Shown: positions 48,256 to 56,683, counted from the first letter of the stretch. The stretch is DNA of 64,000 nucleotides from RGIG5472 sp051867615 (GCA_051867615.1 JBJDYU010000044.1:76929-140928), one strand, 5' to 3'. Numbers and translations: made by a program. Notes: generated from the sequence alone by a model not told the origin.

Positions 48256-49194
48256 ATGGCATACTCTCTCACCACCATCAACCATGCGCTGCGCAGCGAC
48301 CCTGAGGGCTTCATCGCGGAATGCGACGCGGCGTATCACGAAAAGATCGTCTCCGCCGCGCGGAAGATCGCGGAGAACCGGAAGAACTCCGCCATCGTGC
48401 TGCTCTCCGGCCCCTCCGGCAGCGGCAAGACCACCACCTCCATGAAGATCTGCGAGGAGCTGGAGACGCTGGGCATCCGCTCCCACGCGGTGTCCATGGA
48501 CAATTACTTCGAGACGGTGGACCCGGAGACCTCTCCCCGTGGGCCGGACGGCCATCTGGACTTTGAGTCCCCCTTCTGTCTGGACGTGGATTTGCTGAAC
48601 CGCCACATGGCCACGCTGGAGCAGGGCGGGACGATCTATATCCCCAAGTACGAGTTCTCCCGCCAGATGCGCAGCGACGTCCACTCCCAGCCCCTGCGCC
48701 TGAAAAAGGACGAGATCGCCGTGTTCGAGGGCATCCATGCCCTGAACGACATCTTCACGGGACGGAACCTCAGCGCCGTGCGCCTTTACATCAGCGCCCG
48801 CAGCAATGTGGAGAACGACGCGGGCGAGACGGTGTTCAAGGGCACCTGGATCCGGCTTTCCCGCCGCCTCATGCGGGACGGCGAGCAGCGGGGCCACGAC
48901 CCCTCCTTCACGCTGAAGCTCTGGCCCGGCGTGCGCCGGGGCGAGAAGCTGTATATCTCCCCCTTCAAGGAGAACGCCACCATCCTCTTTGACTCCTCCT
49001 TCGCCTATGAGACCTCCGTCTACGCCACAGCCGTCCCCGGTCTGCTGCAAAACGTGCCGGAGGGCTATGAGCGCCGCGAGGAGGTACTGCAGATGCGCGA
49101 CGCCTTCTCCCTGTTCGAGCCGCTGGACCCCGCTCTGGTCCCGGCGGATTCCCTCATCCGGGAATTCCTGGGCGGCGGCGTGTACCAGTACTGA
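48256..49194 (+). CDS. nucleoside (uridine) kinase family protein
   Basis: 312 aa, phosphoribulokinase/uridine kinase family. P-loop LLSGPSGSGKTTTSMKICEEL, then VSMDNYFETVDPETSPRGPDGHLDFESPFCLDVDLL and the AVFEGIHALND segment after the substrate lid. These are the blocks of the clostridial uridine-kinase-like proteins; in longer relatives this domain is fused to a threonyl-tRNA synthetase-like N-terminus, which is missing here. The start at 48256 has GAAAGGAAAA upstream. Between hemZ and spoVB. Confidence 0.85.
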   Translation: MAYSLTTINHALRSDPEGFIAECDAAYHEKIVSAARKIAENRKNSAIVLLSGPSGSGKTTTSMKICEELETLGIRSHAVSMDNYFETVDPETSPRGPDGHLDFESPFCLDVDLLNRHMATLEQGGTIYIPKYEFSRQMRSDVHSQPLRLKKDEIAVFEGIHALNDIFTGRNLSAVRLYISARSNVENDAGETVFKGTWIRLSRRLMRDGEQRGHDPSFTLKLWPGVRRGEKLYISPFKENATILFDSSFAYETSVYATAVPGLLQNVPEGYERREEVLQMRDAFSLFEPLDPALVPADSLIREFLGGGVYQY

Positions 49195-49267
49195 CAGCTC
49201 CGCCCCGCGCGGCCAAGCGCCGCGCCCTTATGCTCCGTCATTCAAGATTCGCGAGGTCGTTTTTTCT

Positions 49268-50860
49268 ATGTCCAAAGTCAAAAAGCAGAATTTCCTCGGC
49301 GGCGCCGCCATCCTCACCGCGGCGGTGGTCATCGTGAAGCTCATTTCCGCCTGCTACAAGATCCCCCTGGGCAACATTCTGGGGGACGAGGGCATGGGCC
49401 ACTTCTCCGCCGCCTACAATATTTACAGCCTCCTGCTGACCCTCTCCACGGCGGGCCTGCCCCTCGCCATCTCCAAGCTGGTGGCGGAGAGCCGCTCCCA
49501 AGGGCGGCTGAACCAGTCCCGGCGCTACTTCCGGGTGGGGCTGAAGCTGTTCGTGGTGCTGGGCGCCGTCGGCACCGCCATCATGTTCTTCCTGCCGGGG
49601 CCGCTGTCGCTGGCGCTGCATGACTCGCTGGCCTACTGGTCCATCCGGGTGCTGTCGGTGTCGGTGCTGTGCGTCTGCGTCATGTCCGCCATCCGGGGCT
49701 ACACCCAGGGGCAGAGCAATATGTATCCCTCCGCCTGGTCTCAGGTCATCGAGGCCATGGGCAAGCTCATCGTGGGTCTGGCGGCGGCATGGTATTTGCT
49801 GCGGCAGGGCTTCGGGGTGGAGATCGGCGCGGCGGGCGCCATCTTCGGCGTCACCGTGGGAACGGTGCTGTCGCTGCTCTACCTGCTTGTATGGCTGCTG
49901 CGCCACCGCCGGGACGATCCGCCCTCCGCCGACCGGCCGGAGAGCGACGGCGTGCTGCTGCGCCGCATCCTCGCCATCGGCATCCCCATCACCCTCGGCG
50001 CCACGGGCATGAGCCTGCTGACGCTGCTGGATCAGGCGGTGATCCTGGCCCGGCTGCAGGGGGCGCTGGGCATGGCGGAGAAGGAGGCCGTGGCCCTGTA
50101 CGGGCAGTACACCTTCGGCCACAACCTGTTCAATCTCCCCTCCTCCTTCATCCCGCCCATCACCATGAGCCTCATCCCCTCCGTCTCCGCCGCTCTGGTG
50201 CGGCGGGACCATGTGCAGGTCAACCGCATCGTCTCCGCCTCCATGCGGCTCATCGCCCTGTTCGCGCTGCCCGCGGGCATCGGGCTGTCCGTGCTGGCGG
50301 GGCCGATTCTGCTGCTGCTCTATCCCGCCCAGCAGGAGGCCGCGGCCGCCGCGGCGTACCATTTGCAGCTGCTGGGCATCGCCTCCATCTTCGTCTGCCT
50401 GATGCTGCTGACCAACAGCATCCTGCAGGCCCACGGCAGGGAGCGCGTCCCCATCGTGACCATGGTCATCGGCGGCGTGGTAAAGGTGGCGCTGAACTAT
50501 TTCCTGGTGGCGGACAGCGCCATCGGCATCAAGGCCGCGCCCATCAGCACCCTGGTCTGCTACGCGCTGATCTCCGCTTTGAATCTGGCGGCGGTGGCCC
50601 GGGTGACGGAGGAAAAGCCCCGCTATGTGCGCCTTTTCTTTAAGCCCCTGCTCTGCAGCGTCCTCATGGGCTTCGCCGCCCGCGCCGCCTACGGCGTGCT
50701 GCTGCCGCGCCTCGGAAACTCCGTTTCCGTGCTGGGCGCCATTGTGCTGGCGGCAGCGGTGTACGTCCTTTTGGTGCTGCTTTTGCGGGTCATCACCCGG
50801 GAAGACCTGGTTTTGCTGCCGAAAGGGGAGCGGATCGCCGATTTTTTGCGGATTCGCTGA
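49268..50860 (+). CDS. spoVB: SpoVB/MurJ-type polysaccharide flippase
   Basis: 530-aa membrane protein with about 14 helices of the MOP (MATE-like) flippase superfamily. N-terminus KQNFLGGAAILTAAVVIVKLISACYKIPLGNILGDEGMGHFSAAYNIY and PLAISKLVAESRSQGR are typical of SpoVB and its paralogues, which move lipid-linked cortex precursors. It stands immediately before mazG, hup, rqcP, yabP and yabQ, matching yabM(spoVB)-yabN in B. subtilis, so SpoVB is more likely than a general MurJ. The ribosome site is weak (GAGGT, 11 nt upstream). Confidence 0.88.
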   Translation: MSKVKKQNFLGGAAILTAAVVIVKLISACYKIPLGNILGDEGMGHFSAAYNIYSLLLTLSTAGLPLAISKLVAESRSQGRLNQSRRYFRVGLKLFVVLGAVGTAIMFFLPGPLSLALHDSLAYWSIRVLSVSVLCVCVMSAIRGYTQGQSNMYPSAWSQVIEAMGKLIVGLAAAWYLLRQGFGVEIGAAGAIFGVTVGTVLSLLYLLVWLLRHRRDDPPSADRPESDGVLLRRILAIGIPITLGATGMSLLTLLDQAVILARLQGALGMAEKEAVALYGQYTFGHNLFNLPSSFIPPITMSLIPSVSAALVRRDHVQVNRIVSASMRLIALFALPAGIGLSVLAGPILLLLYPAQQEAAAAAAYHLQLLGIASIFVCLMLLTNSILQAHGRERVPIVTMVIGGVVKVALNYFLVADSAIGIKAAPISTLVCYALISALNLAAVARVTEEKPRYVRLFFKPLLCSVLMGFAARAAYGVLLPRLGNSVSVLGAIVLAAAVYVLLVLLLRVITREDLVLLPKGERIADFLRIR

Positions 50861-50899
50861 CACTTTTTCCCCGATTTTCCTTGCAATAGGAGTGTAATT

Positions 50900-51703
50900 A
50901 TGGTAGATTTTGAATATCAGTCCCGCTATGATCTGGAGGACCTTATCCGGATCCTCCGCATCCTGCGCGGGCCCGGGGGCTGTCCCTGGGATCAGGTGCA
51001 GACCCACCGCTCCAACCGCCGCAACTTCCTGGAGGAAGCCTATGAGGCGGCGGAAGCCTTCGACCGGGACGACCCCAGGCTCATGTGCGAGGAGCTGGGG
51101 GATATGCTGATGCAGGTCCTGTTCAACATCCACATCGAGGAGGACGCGGGCCGCTTCACTATGGACGACGTCACCGACGGCGTCTGCAAAAAGCTCATCT
51201 TCCGCCACCCCCATGTGTTCGGCGACGTCAACGCCGAGACCCCGGAGCAGGTTCTGGTGAACTGGGAGGCGCTGAAGAAGGAGGAGAAGGGCATCCGCTC
51301 CGCCGCCGACAATCTGGACCATGTGGCCCGGAGCCTTCCCGCCCTCTGGCGGGCGGAGAAGATGCAAAGCAAGGCGGCCGCCGCCGGCTTTGACTGGCCG
51401 GATGTGAACGCCGCCATGGACAAGCTGGAGGAGGAAACGGGCGAGCTGCGCCGCGCCCTGGAGGGTCAGGGCGACGTGGCCGAGGAGCTGGGCGACCTGC
51501 TCTTTGCCGCAGTGAAGGTGGGCCGCTTCGCGGAGCTGGACCCGGAGACCGTGCTGCACGACGCCTGTGAGAAATTCCTGCGGCGCTTCCGCCGGGTGGA
51601 GCAGGCCGCGTCGGAAACGGGACAAGCCCTGTCCGGGCTGCCGCGCGGCGAGCTGGAGCGGCTCTGGGCGGAGGCAAAGCGCCCCGAGGCAAAAAGCGAG
51701 TAA
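50900..51703 (+). CDS. mazG: nucleoside triphosphate pyrophosphohydrolase MazG
   Basis: 267 aa with two MazG domains. Repeat 1: GPGGCPWDQVQTHRSNRRNFLEEAYEAAEAFD...LCEELGDMLMQVLFN-like (EExxE and ExxD metal residues). Repeat 2: MDKLEEETGELRRALEGQGDVAEELGDLLFAAVKVGR. It removes abnormal or excess NTPs. The Bacillus homologue yabN occupies the same slot after spoVB. TAGGAG precedes the ATG. Confidence 0.95.
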   Translation: MVDFEYQSRYDLEDLIRILRILRGPGGCPWDQVQTHRSNRRNFLEEAYEAAEAFDRDDPRLMCEELGDMLMQVLFNIHIEEDAGRFTMDDVTDGVCKKLIFRHPHVFGDVNAETPEQVLVNWEALKKEEKGIRSAADNLDHVARSLPALWRAEKMQSKAAAAGFDWPDVNAAMDKLEEETGELRRALEGQGDVAEELGDLLFAAVKVGRFAELDPETVLHDACEKFLRRFRRVEQAASETGQALSGLPRGELERLWAEAKRPEAKSE

Positions 51704-51745
51704 TCAACCAAGCAGGTTTGGTTAAAAAAATAGGAGGATTGTATT

Positions 51746-52021
51746 ATGAATAAGGCTGAACTGATCAGTGCCGTCGCTGAAAAAACCGGTATGTCCAAGA
51801 AGGACACGGAGTCTGTCGTCTCCGCCGCCCTGGATACCATCGTCGCCGCCATGGCCGAGGGTGAAAAGGTGCAGCTGGTGGGCTTTGGCTCCTTTGAAGT
51901 GAAGAACCGGGCGGAGCGCATCGGCCGCAACCCCAAGACCAAGGAGAGCATCAAGATCCCCGCTTCCAAGGTCCCCGCTTTCAAGGCCGGCAAGGCTCTG
52001 AAGGACTCCGTTGCGAAATAA
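51746..52021 (+). CDS. hup: HU family DNA-binding protein
   Basis: 91-aa histone-like HU. MNKAELISAVAEKTGMSKKDTESVVSAALDTI, the beta-arm signature GFGSFEVKNRAERIGRNPKTKESIKIPASKVPAFKAGKALKDSV. Typical size and charge. ATAGGAGG precedes the ATG. It is inserted between mazG and rqcP and closed by its own terminator. Abundant nucleoid protein. Confidence 0.98.
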   Translation: MNKAELISAVAEKTGMSKKDTESVVSAALDTIVAAMAEGEKVQLVGFGSFEVKNRAERIGRNPKTKESIKIPASKVPAFKAGKALKDSVAK

Positions 52022-52036
52022 GACGCGCCATGCTAA

Positions 52037-52075
52037 AATACCGGTGTGATGATTCTCACGCCGGTATTTTTTCAT
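52037..52075 (+). terminator. terminator of hup
   Basis: 13-bp stem AATACCGGTGTGA / TCACGCCGGTATT (one G-T pair) followed by TTTTTTC. Confidence 0.85.
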
Positions 52076-52099
52076 TCCTCCGGGAAGAAAGGAGGGCCT

Positions 52100-52348
52100 A
52101 TGCGCCTGGATAAATATCTGAAAGTCTCCCGTCTCATCAAGCGCCGCACCGTGGCCAACGAGGCCTGCGACAACGGCCTTGTCAGCGTCAACGGCCGTCC
52201 CCAGCGGGCTTCTTATGAGGTGCGCGAGGGCGACCGCATCACCCTCGCCTTCGGCGAGCGCACGCTGACGGTGGAGGTCGTGAATATCAGCGAAAACGCG
52301 GGCAAGGCGGAAGCTGCCGCCCTGTACCGGGAGGTCAGCCGCTCATAA
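52100..52348 (+). CDS. rqcP: S4-domain RNA-binding protein RqcP (YabO)
   Basis: 82-aa S4 domain protein: MRLDKYLKVSRLIKRRTVANEACDNGLVSVNGRPQRASYEVREGD. RqcP helps RqcH add alanine tails to stalled nascent chains on 50S subunits. The start at 52100 has AAAGGAGGG upstream; an in-frame ATG 54 nt earlier would run through the hup terminator. It keeps the yabN-yabO-yabP order of Bacillus. Confidence 0.95.
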   Translation: MRLDKYLKVSRLIKRRTVANEACDNGLVSVNGRPQRASYEVREGDRITLAFGERTLTVEVVNISENAGKAEAAALYREVSRS

Positions 52349-52371
52349 TCCCGTCCCCTTTCGCATAGAAT
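52345..52371 (+). promoter_or_regulatory. sigma-E-type promoter candidate for yabP-yabQ
   Basis: ATA (52345-52347), 16-nt spacer, CATAGAAT (52364-52371), close to the mother-cell sigma-E consensus ATA-N16-CATACANT. yabP is sigma-E controlled in B. subtilis. The -35 overlaps the rqcP stop. Confidence 0.6.
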
Positions 52372-52403
52372 GAGCCATCCCCCAAGAAAGAGGTGGCTCA
52401 CCC

Positions 52404-52676
52404 ATGATGTATGAAAGCGGCGGCGCGGCCCACCGGCTGGAGCTGGAGGAGCGCTCCCGCCTGACCGTAACGGGCGTGGAGAACGTGGAGCGCTTCGACG
52501 AGTCGGGCATCGTCCTCGCCACCTCCGCCGGCACGCTGGTCATCAGCGGGGAGGAGCTGCACATCGGCAAGCTCAGCCTCGACGGCGGCGAGCTGCTGGT
52601 GGAGGGCCGCGTGGACTCCCTCTGCTATGAGGAGCTGGAGCGCCGCGCGGGCTTCTGGCGGCGGCTGTTCGGTTAA
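52404..52676 (+). CDS. yabP: sporulation protein YabP
   Basis: 90-aa YabP/YqfC-type protein needed for spore envelope formation. Recognisable segments: RSRLTVTGVENVERFDESGIVLATSAGTLVISGEELHIGKLSLDGGELLVEGRVDSL, ending in the membrane-proximal RAGFWRRLFG. GAAAGAGGTG precedes paired ATGs (52404 and 52407). A sigma-E-type promoter lies 33 nt upstream. Confidence 0.95.
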   Translation: MMYESGGAAHRLELEERSRLTVTGVENVERFDESGIVLATSAGTLVISGEELHIGKLSLDGGELLVEGRVDSLCYEELERRAGFWRRLFG

Positions 52677-52691
52677 AGGGCGGCACGCGGC

Positions 52692-53357
52692 ATGGAGATC
52701 GATAGCCTTTTGCAGCTGTGCGTCCTGCTGCGGGCGCTGCTGCTGGGCTGGGTGCTGGGGCTGTTATACGACCTGCTCCGGGCCCTGCGCCGCCGCAGCC
52801 GCTCCGCTTCCCTCTCCTCGGCGCTGGACGCGCTGTATGGGCTGCTGTTCCTGCTTCTGGTCTTTTTCTTCACGCTGCAGGTGGGAGACGGCCAGCTGCG
52901 GCTGTACCTGCTGGCGGGTCTTGCCGGAGGCATGGTTTTTTTCTTCTCCCTTTGCAGCGCCCCGCTGCGGCCTATCTGGGATTTCTGGGTGGAGGCGCTG
53001 CTGCGCTTTTGCCGGCTCTGCGCCCTTCCCTTCCGCTTTTTATGGCGGCAGACGGAAAATTTTTTACTTTACATAAAAAAGCTCTTCCATTTTCAAAAGA
53101 AGTACTATATAATTAGAAATTACCAGAGGGGCGCTCCGCGCGCCGTGAAAAGGAGGAGGACAGTCCATGGCGAAAAACAAGGCCAAGGCAAAGCGCCATT
53201 CTCTGCTGCCGGTGCTGCTGGCGGCGCTGGTGCTGGTACTCCTCCTCTGGCAGCTTCTGGCGCTGGGCGGCCGCATCAGCGACGCAAAGGCCCAGGCCGC
53301 CGCGCTTTCGGCGCAGGTGCAGACCCTGACCCAGGCCAACGAGACTCTCGCCGATGA
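52692..53357 (+). CDS. yabQ: spore cortex biosynthesis protein YabQ
   Basis: Membrane protein of the YabQ family: four hydrophobic stretches between residues 8 and 110, including LGLLYDLLRALRRRSR and DALYGLLFLLLVFFF. As read, it is 221 aa, but residues after about 145 overlap divIC by 191 nt in another frame and look like a shadow (Gly/Ala/Arg rich). A one-base change near 53100 would end it at a TAG about 53113. So either it has a long overlapping tail or it carries a frameshift; the annotated 3' end is uncertain. Confidence 0.8.
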   Translation: MEIDSLLQLCVLLRALLLGWVLGLLYDLLRALRRRSRSASLSSALDALYGLLFLLLVFFFTLQVGDGQLRLYLLAGLAGGMVFFFSLCSAPLRPIWDFWVEALLRFCRLCALPFRFLWRQTENFLLYIKKLFHFQKKYYIIRNYQRGAPRAVKRRRTVHGEKQGQGKAPFSAAGAAGGAGAGTPPLAASGAGRPHQRRKGPGRRAFGAGADPDPGQRDSRR

Positions 53358-53460
53358 GATCAGCCGGGCCTCGGACGAGGAGCTGATCAAGGAGATCGCC
53401 CGCAGCGAGCTGGGGCTGGTGGAGCCGGGCGAAAAGGTCTTTTACGACCAGAGCCGGTAG
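53167..53460 (+). CDS. divIC: septum formation initiator DivIC/FtsB-like
   Basis: 97 aa: basic N-terminus, one membrane helix (about residues 12-32), then a coiled coil (GRISDAKAQAAALSAQVQTLTQANETLADEISRA) and the family ending RSELGLVEPGEKVFYD. It takes part in the divisome with FtsL and DivIB. AAAAGGAGGAGG precedes the ATG. Last gene of the spoVB-to-divIC run, as in B. subtilis. Confidence 0.93.
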   Translation: MAKNKAKAKRHSLLPVLLAALVLVLLLWQLLALGGRISDAKAQAAALSAQVQTLTQANETLADEISRASDEELIKEIARSELGLVEPGEKVFYDQSR

Positions 53461-53482
53461 ACCGATAAGCGAATACCGTACA

Positions 53483-53508
53483 GGCGCGCGGAGCTCCGCG
53501 CGCCTTTT
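53483..53508 (+). terminator. terminator of the yabP-yabQ-divIC unit
   Basis: Perfect GC palindrome GGCGCGCGGAGCTCCGCGCGCC followed by TTTTG, 22 nt after the divIC stop. Confidence 0.75.
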
Positions 53509-53549
53509 GTTTTCGCAAAAAGCGGCACCGCCGCTTTTGCGAGGCAATA

Positions 53550-53577
53550 AAAAAGAGCCGCCCTTGCGGGCGGCCCA
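53550..53577 (-). terminator. orphan minus-strand terminator-like hairpin
   Basis: GGGCCGCCC-GCAA-GGGCGGC followed by TCTTTTTT on the minus strand. No annotated minus-strand gene lies upstream, so it may end a small RNA. The 346-nt region 53461-53806 otherwise contains only this, the divIC terminator and the hpf promoter. Confidence 0.4.
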
Positions 53578-53717
53578 ACGGGTGGGATATTGGAAAGCTT
53601 CCATCTGTAGGATACCAAACTCCCTCCGCCTTGTAAATAGGAGCTTTTGTCGCTTCCGCACTACTTTTGCCGGATCCCGCCGGAGGGCGGCCCATTGGCG
53701 CTTTTCACAAGTTCCTG

Positions 53718-53746
53718 TTTACTTTTGCCGGTCTTTTTGCTATACT
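53718..53746 (+). promoter_or_regulatory. promoter of hpf
   Basis: TTTACT (53718-53723), 17-nt spacer, TATACT (53741-53746), 61 nt before the ATG. Confidence 0.68.
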
Positions 53747-53806
53747 GTGTCCAAGGAGGGCTGCTTCCCTCTGGTCCAAAGGAGCATACGAAAGGAGCGA
53801 AGTATC

Positions 53807-54349
53807 ATGAAGTTCACATTCACCTGCAAAAAAGTGGCGCTGAGCGATTCCATCAAGGACTACGCGGAAAAGAAGCTGTCCAAGCTCGACCGGTATTTCC
53901 AGGAGGAAGCCCACGCAGTTGTCGTTTTTGCGGTGGAGAAGAACCACCGCTGTGTCGTCGAGATCACGCTCCGGGGCGGCGGCGCCCTGTTCCGCGCCGA
54001 GGTCGATTCGCCTGACGGCGATATGCGCGGCGCCATCGACAACGCCGTCAGCACCATCGAGCGCCAGTTCCGCAAGAACAAGACCCGTCTGGCCAAGCAG
54101 CTGCGCCGCGACGCGTTCCCTGCCGAGGCGCCGGATGTGTTCGACGTGCAGGAGGAGAAGGAGTTCGACATCGTCAAGACCAAGCGCTTCACCGTCAAGC
54201 CCATGAGCCCGGAGGAAGCCATTTTGCAGATGAACCTGCTGCAGCACGACTTCTTCGTGTTCCGCAATATCGACGACAACACGCTCTCCATCGTCTATCG
54301 CCGCAAGCACGGCGGCTATGGCCTGATCGAGGCCGGCGACGAAAAGTAA
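53807..54349 (+). CDS. hpf: ribosome hibernation promoting factor, long form
   Basis: 180-aa long HPF, which dimerises idle 70S ribosomes. The N-terminal domain (1-105) has FTCKKVALSDSIKDYAEKKLSKLDRYF. The C-terminal dimerisation domain is KRFTVKPMSPEEAILQMNLLQHDFFVFRNIDDNTLSIVYRRKHGGYGLIE. GAAAGGAGCG precedes the ATG at 53807. Monocistronic with its own promoter and terminator. Confidence 0.97.
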   Translation: MKFTFTCKKVALSDSIKDYAEKKLSKLDRYFQEEAHAVVVFAVEKNHRCVVEITLRGGGALFRAEVDSPDGDMRGAIDNAVSTIERQFRKNKTRLAKQLRRDAFPAEAPDVFDVQEEKEFDIVKTKRFTVKPMSPEEAILQMNLLQHDFFVFRNIDDNTLSIVYRRKHGGYGLIEAGDEK

Positions 54350-54360
54350 ACACCGTTTCA

Positions 54361-54393
54361 GGAGCGGGGCGCTGTGCGCTCCGCTCCTTTTTT
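54361..54393 (+). terminator. terminator of hpf
   Basis: 12-bp stem GGAGCGGGGCGC / GCGCTCCGCTCC (one G-T pair) followed by TTTTTT. Confidence 0.85.
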
Positions 54394-54509
54394 GTATTTT
54401 CCTCCAAAATTTATAGGTCTTATAAATTCTATTGATTTTTCTTCTTGCAGTCCGCCTGTTTTGGTGGTAGCATATAGCCAGCTTACGAAGGAAACAGGGG
54501 GATACGCCG

Positions 54510-55475
54510 ATGTTCCGCAGTATGGATTATATTTACGAGGTATACAAGGAACGCAGCTTCACCTCCGCCGCCAAGAATCTTTTCATCTCGCAGCCGGCGC
54601 TCAGCGCGGCGGTGAAAAAGGTGGAGAGCAAGGTGGGCGCGGAGCTGTTTGACCGCAACAGCAGCCCTATCGCCCTGACGGACGCCGGAAGGGCCTATAT
54701 CGAGGCCACCGAGCGCATCTACGCCATCCAGAAGGATTTCCTGCGGGAGCTGAGCGATCTGGAGAATTCCCGCGTGGGCAATCTCACCGTCAGCGCCGCC
54801 ACGCTGATCTCCTCCCTCATCCTGCCGCGCATCATCATGCATTTCTCCCGCCAGTATCCCGGGGTGCATATCGAGATGACGGAGGGGCCCTCGGCGGAGC
54901 TGCATGAGAAGCTGCTGGGCGGCGAGATCGAGCTGCTGCTGGATTATATGTTCGACGACCGGGACTACACCGCCTATCCTCTGCTGGAGGAGAGCATCCT
55001 GCTGGCGGTGCCCGCCTCCTTTGCGGTGAACCGGGAGCTGGAGGACCGTCAGCTCTCCACGGAGGATATCCGCGCCGGACGGCACCTGTCCCCCGGCTGT
55101 CCTGCGGTGGAGCTGCAGCTCTTTGAGGACGAGCCGTTTTTGCTGCTGAAAAAGGGCAACGATATGTACGACCGCTCCCTGGCTCTCTGCGCCGCCATGC
55201 ACTGTATGCCCAAAAACGTCTACCAGCTGGACCAGCTCATGACCTGCTACCACGCGGTGAAGGCCGGCATGGGCGTGACCTTCATCACCGACACCCTGCC
55301 GAAGACCAACAGCGTCACGAAAAACGTGGTTTTCTACAAGCTGGCGGCGGAGGACACCAAGCGCACGCTCTACCTCGCCCACAAGCGCGGCGGTTACATC
55401 AGCCACGCCGCCCAGGCGTTCATCCGCTCGGCACAGGAGTTCTGCCGCGACCACCTGTTCCAGGAGGCGCCGTAA
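54510..55475 (+). CDS. LysR family transcriptional regulator
   Basis: 321 aa. N-terminal winged helix: YIYEVYKERSFTSAAKNLFISQPALSAAVKKVESKVGAELFDRN. The effector-binding domain starts near residue 88 (GNLTVSAATLISSLILPRIIMHFSRQYPGVHIEM). No neighbour suggests a target: the next gene downstream is on the other strand, and the upstream gene hpf has its own terminator. The ribosome site is weak (AGGGGG). Confidence 0.93.
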   Translation: MFRSMDYIYEVYKERSFTSAAKNLFISQPALSAAVKKVESKVGAELFDRNSSPIALTDAGRAYIEATERIYAIQKDFLRELSDLENSRVGNLTVSAATLISSLILPRIIMHFSRQYPGVHIEMTEGPSAELHEKLLGGEIELLLDYMFDDRDYTAYPLLEESILLAVPASFAVNRELEDRQLSTEDIRAGRHLSPGCPAVELQLFEDEPFLLLKKGNDMYDRSLALCAAMHCMPKNVYQLDQLMTCYHAVKAGMGVTFITDTLPKTNSVTKNVVFYKLAAEDTKRTLYLAHKRGGYISHAAQAFIRSAQEFCRDHLFQEAP

Positions 55476-55582
55476 CCCGCTCAAAAAAGCCGCCCTCAGC
55501 GGGGCGTTCGTAAGACAGTAAAATAATCAAAAGGCGTGACGAATGTGAACTGCCCCAGTTTGTTCGGAACGCAGTGACGCAA

Positions 55583-55614
55583 AACAGCCCGGGCATTCAG
55601 GTGCCCGGGCTGTT
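55583..55614. terminator. bidirectional terminator between the LysR gene and the gluzincin-like gene
   Basis: 13-bp perfect stem AACAGCCCGGGCA / TGCCCGGGCTGTT with a 6-nt loop between convergent genes. Confidence 0.72.
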
Positions 55615-55695
55615 CCGTCTTATAGAGCGCACATACGGGAGATACCCGCATAGAAGTGCGCTCTTATCTGTTCGACAAACCGGAAGCTGCTGCAG

Positions 55696-56604
55696 TCAAT
55701 CGTTGGATACTGTTGTTTGCTTCCCGTATTTTTCTTCCATTTCTTTCGTATGCGCATGAAGCAGTTCCAGCGCCCGTGTCTGGATGCCGGAGAGATTCGT
55801 TTGGTCCGTATCCGCAAACTCGAGTTTGAGCCTCACAGAAGCAACCGCATGACTATCGCTCGTTTTGCTTTCATCCGCTGCCGATAAAAACTTTTGCAGC
55901 AATCCCAAATCGCCGGAGTAATGGAGCTCCACAAGTTTTGCCCGGTATTCCAGCTCCGCGGGGGTGATTCCCGGGAACTGTTTCATATCTACGGTATGCT
56001 GTGCTTCGTGCTTCAGAAGAGAAACGAGAAACCGCTCGCTTTCAAAATCATACGCCTGCTCAATGCAGTTGATCGTGCCATCGGGCGAAGCCCAGCCACC
56101 CGTTCCGAACCGGCCGAAGGTCAGATAATCCATCCAGCTTCGAAATACGAAGCCTTTGAGAATGTTGACTGTATATTCCGCCGTTCCGCCCGGCAGCTCG
56201 ACACGGTAGACAGTCGGAACGGTATCCCGCCAGATATACGGGCCGTAATAGCCCTGGGTTTTCCCGAAAAGCGCATGATAGCCCTTCGCTTCAAACACCG
56301 ATTGAAGCTGCTCAGTCAGAAGCGCTTCCTCTGCATCCGGCATATCCAGGAGCACTTTCAGTTGTGTCAGCAGCTTGTCTGCGGCCTCCGGCTCCGGCAA
56401 GGCGCAATAAAAGGTATCACGGAAATAAATCTGATACAAACGCAGGATATCGTTGAGTATGTCCGGTATTTCAAACGTGCGGTATTCACAATCTTCAAAA
56501 ATCGCGACATACGCAGGAAGAATGTCTTTGAATTCCTCGTGATCGCGCATATATGCAATGGCGCCTTTTATGTCTCCATGTAAAAAGAACTGACTGATTT
56601 GCAT
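55696..56604 (-). CDS. hypothetical protein with HExxH gluzincin-like motif
   Basis: 302 aa, no signal peptide. The C-terminal half has KHEAQHTVD (His199-Glu200-x-x-His203) and, 14-16 residues on, AELEYRAKLVEL, where Glu217 or Glu219 could be the third zinc ligand. This is the order found in gluzincin metalloproteases. The N-terminal half (helical, acidic) matches nothing I recognise. GAGGAGAG precedes the ATG. GC content is well below the neighbours, which suggests acquisition. Activity and substrate are unknown. Confidence 0.65.
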   Translation of the reverse strand: MQISQFFLHGDIKGAIAYMRDHEEFKDILPAYVAIFEDCEYRTFEIPDILNDILRLYQIYFRDTFYCALPEPEAADKLLTQLKVLLDMPDAEEALLTEQLQSVFEAKGYHALFGKTQGYYGPYIWRDTVPTVYRVELPGGTAEYTVNILKGFVFRSWMDYLTFGRFGTGGWASPDGTINCIEQAYDFESERFLVSLLKHEAQHTVDMKQFPGITPAELEYRAKLVELHYSGDLGLLQKFLSAADESKTSDSHAVASVRLKLEFADTDQTNLSGIQTRALELLHAHTKEMEEKYGKQTTVSND

Positions 56605-56683
56605 CCCTGTTCTCTCCTCGATAAAAATCGATTGGCAAGTCTGTTTGGTTCCATGTTATCACACAGCCGGGAAGAATACAAGA

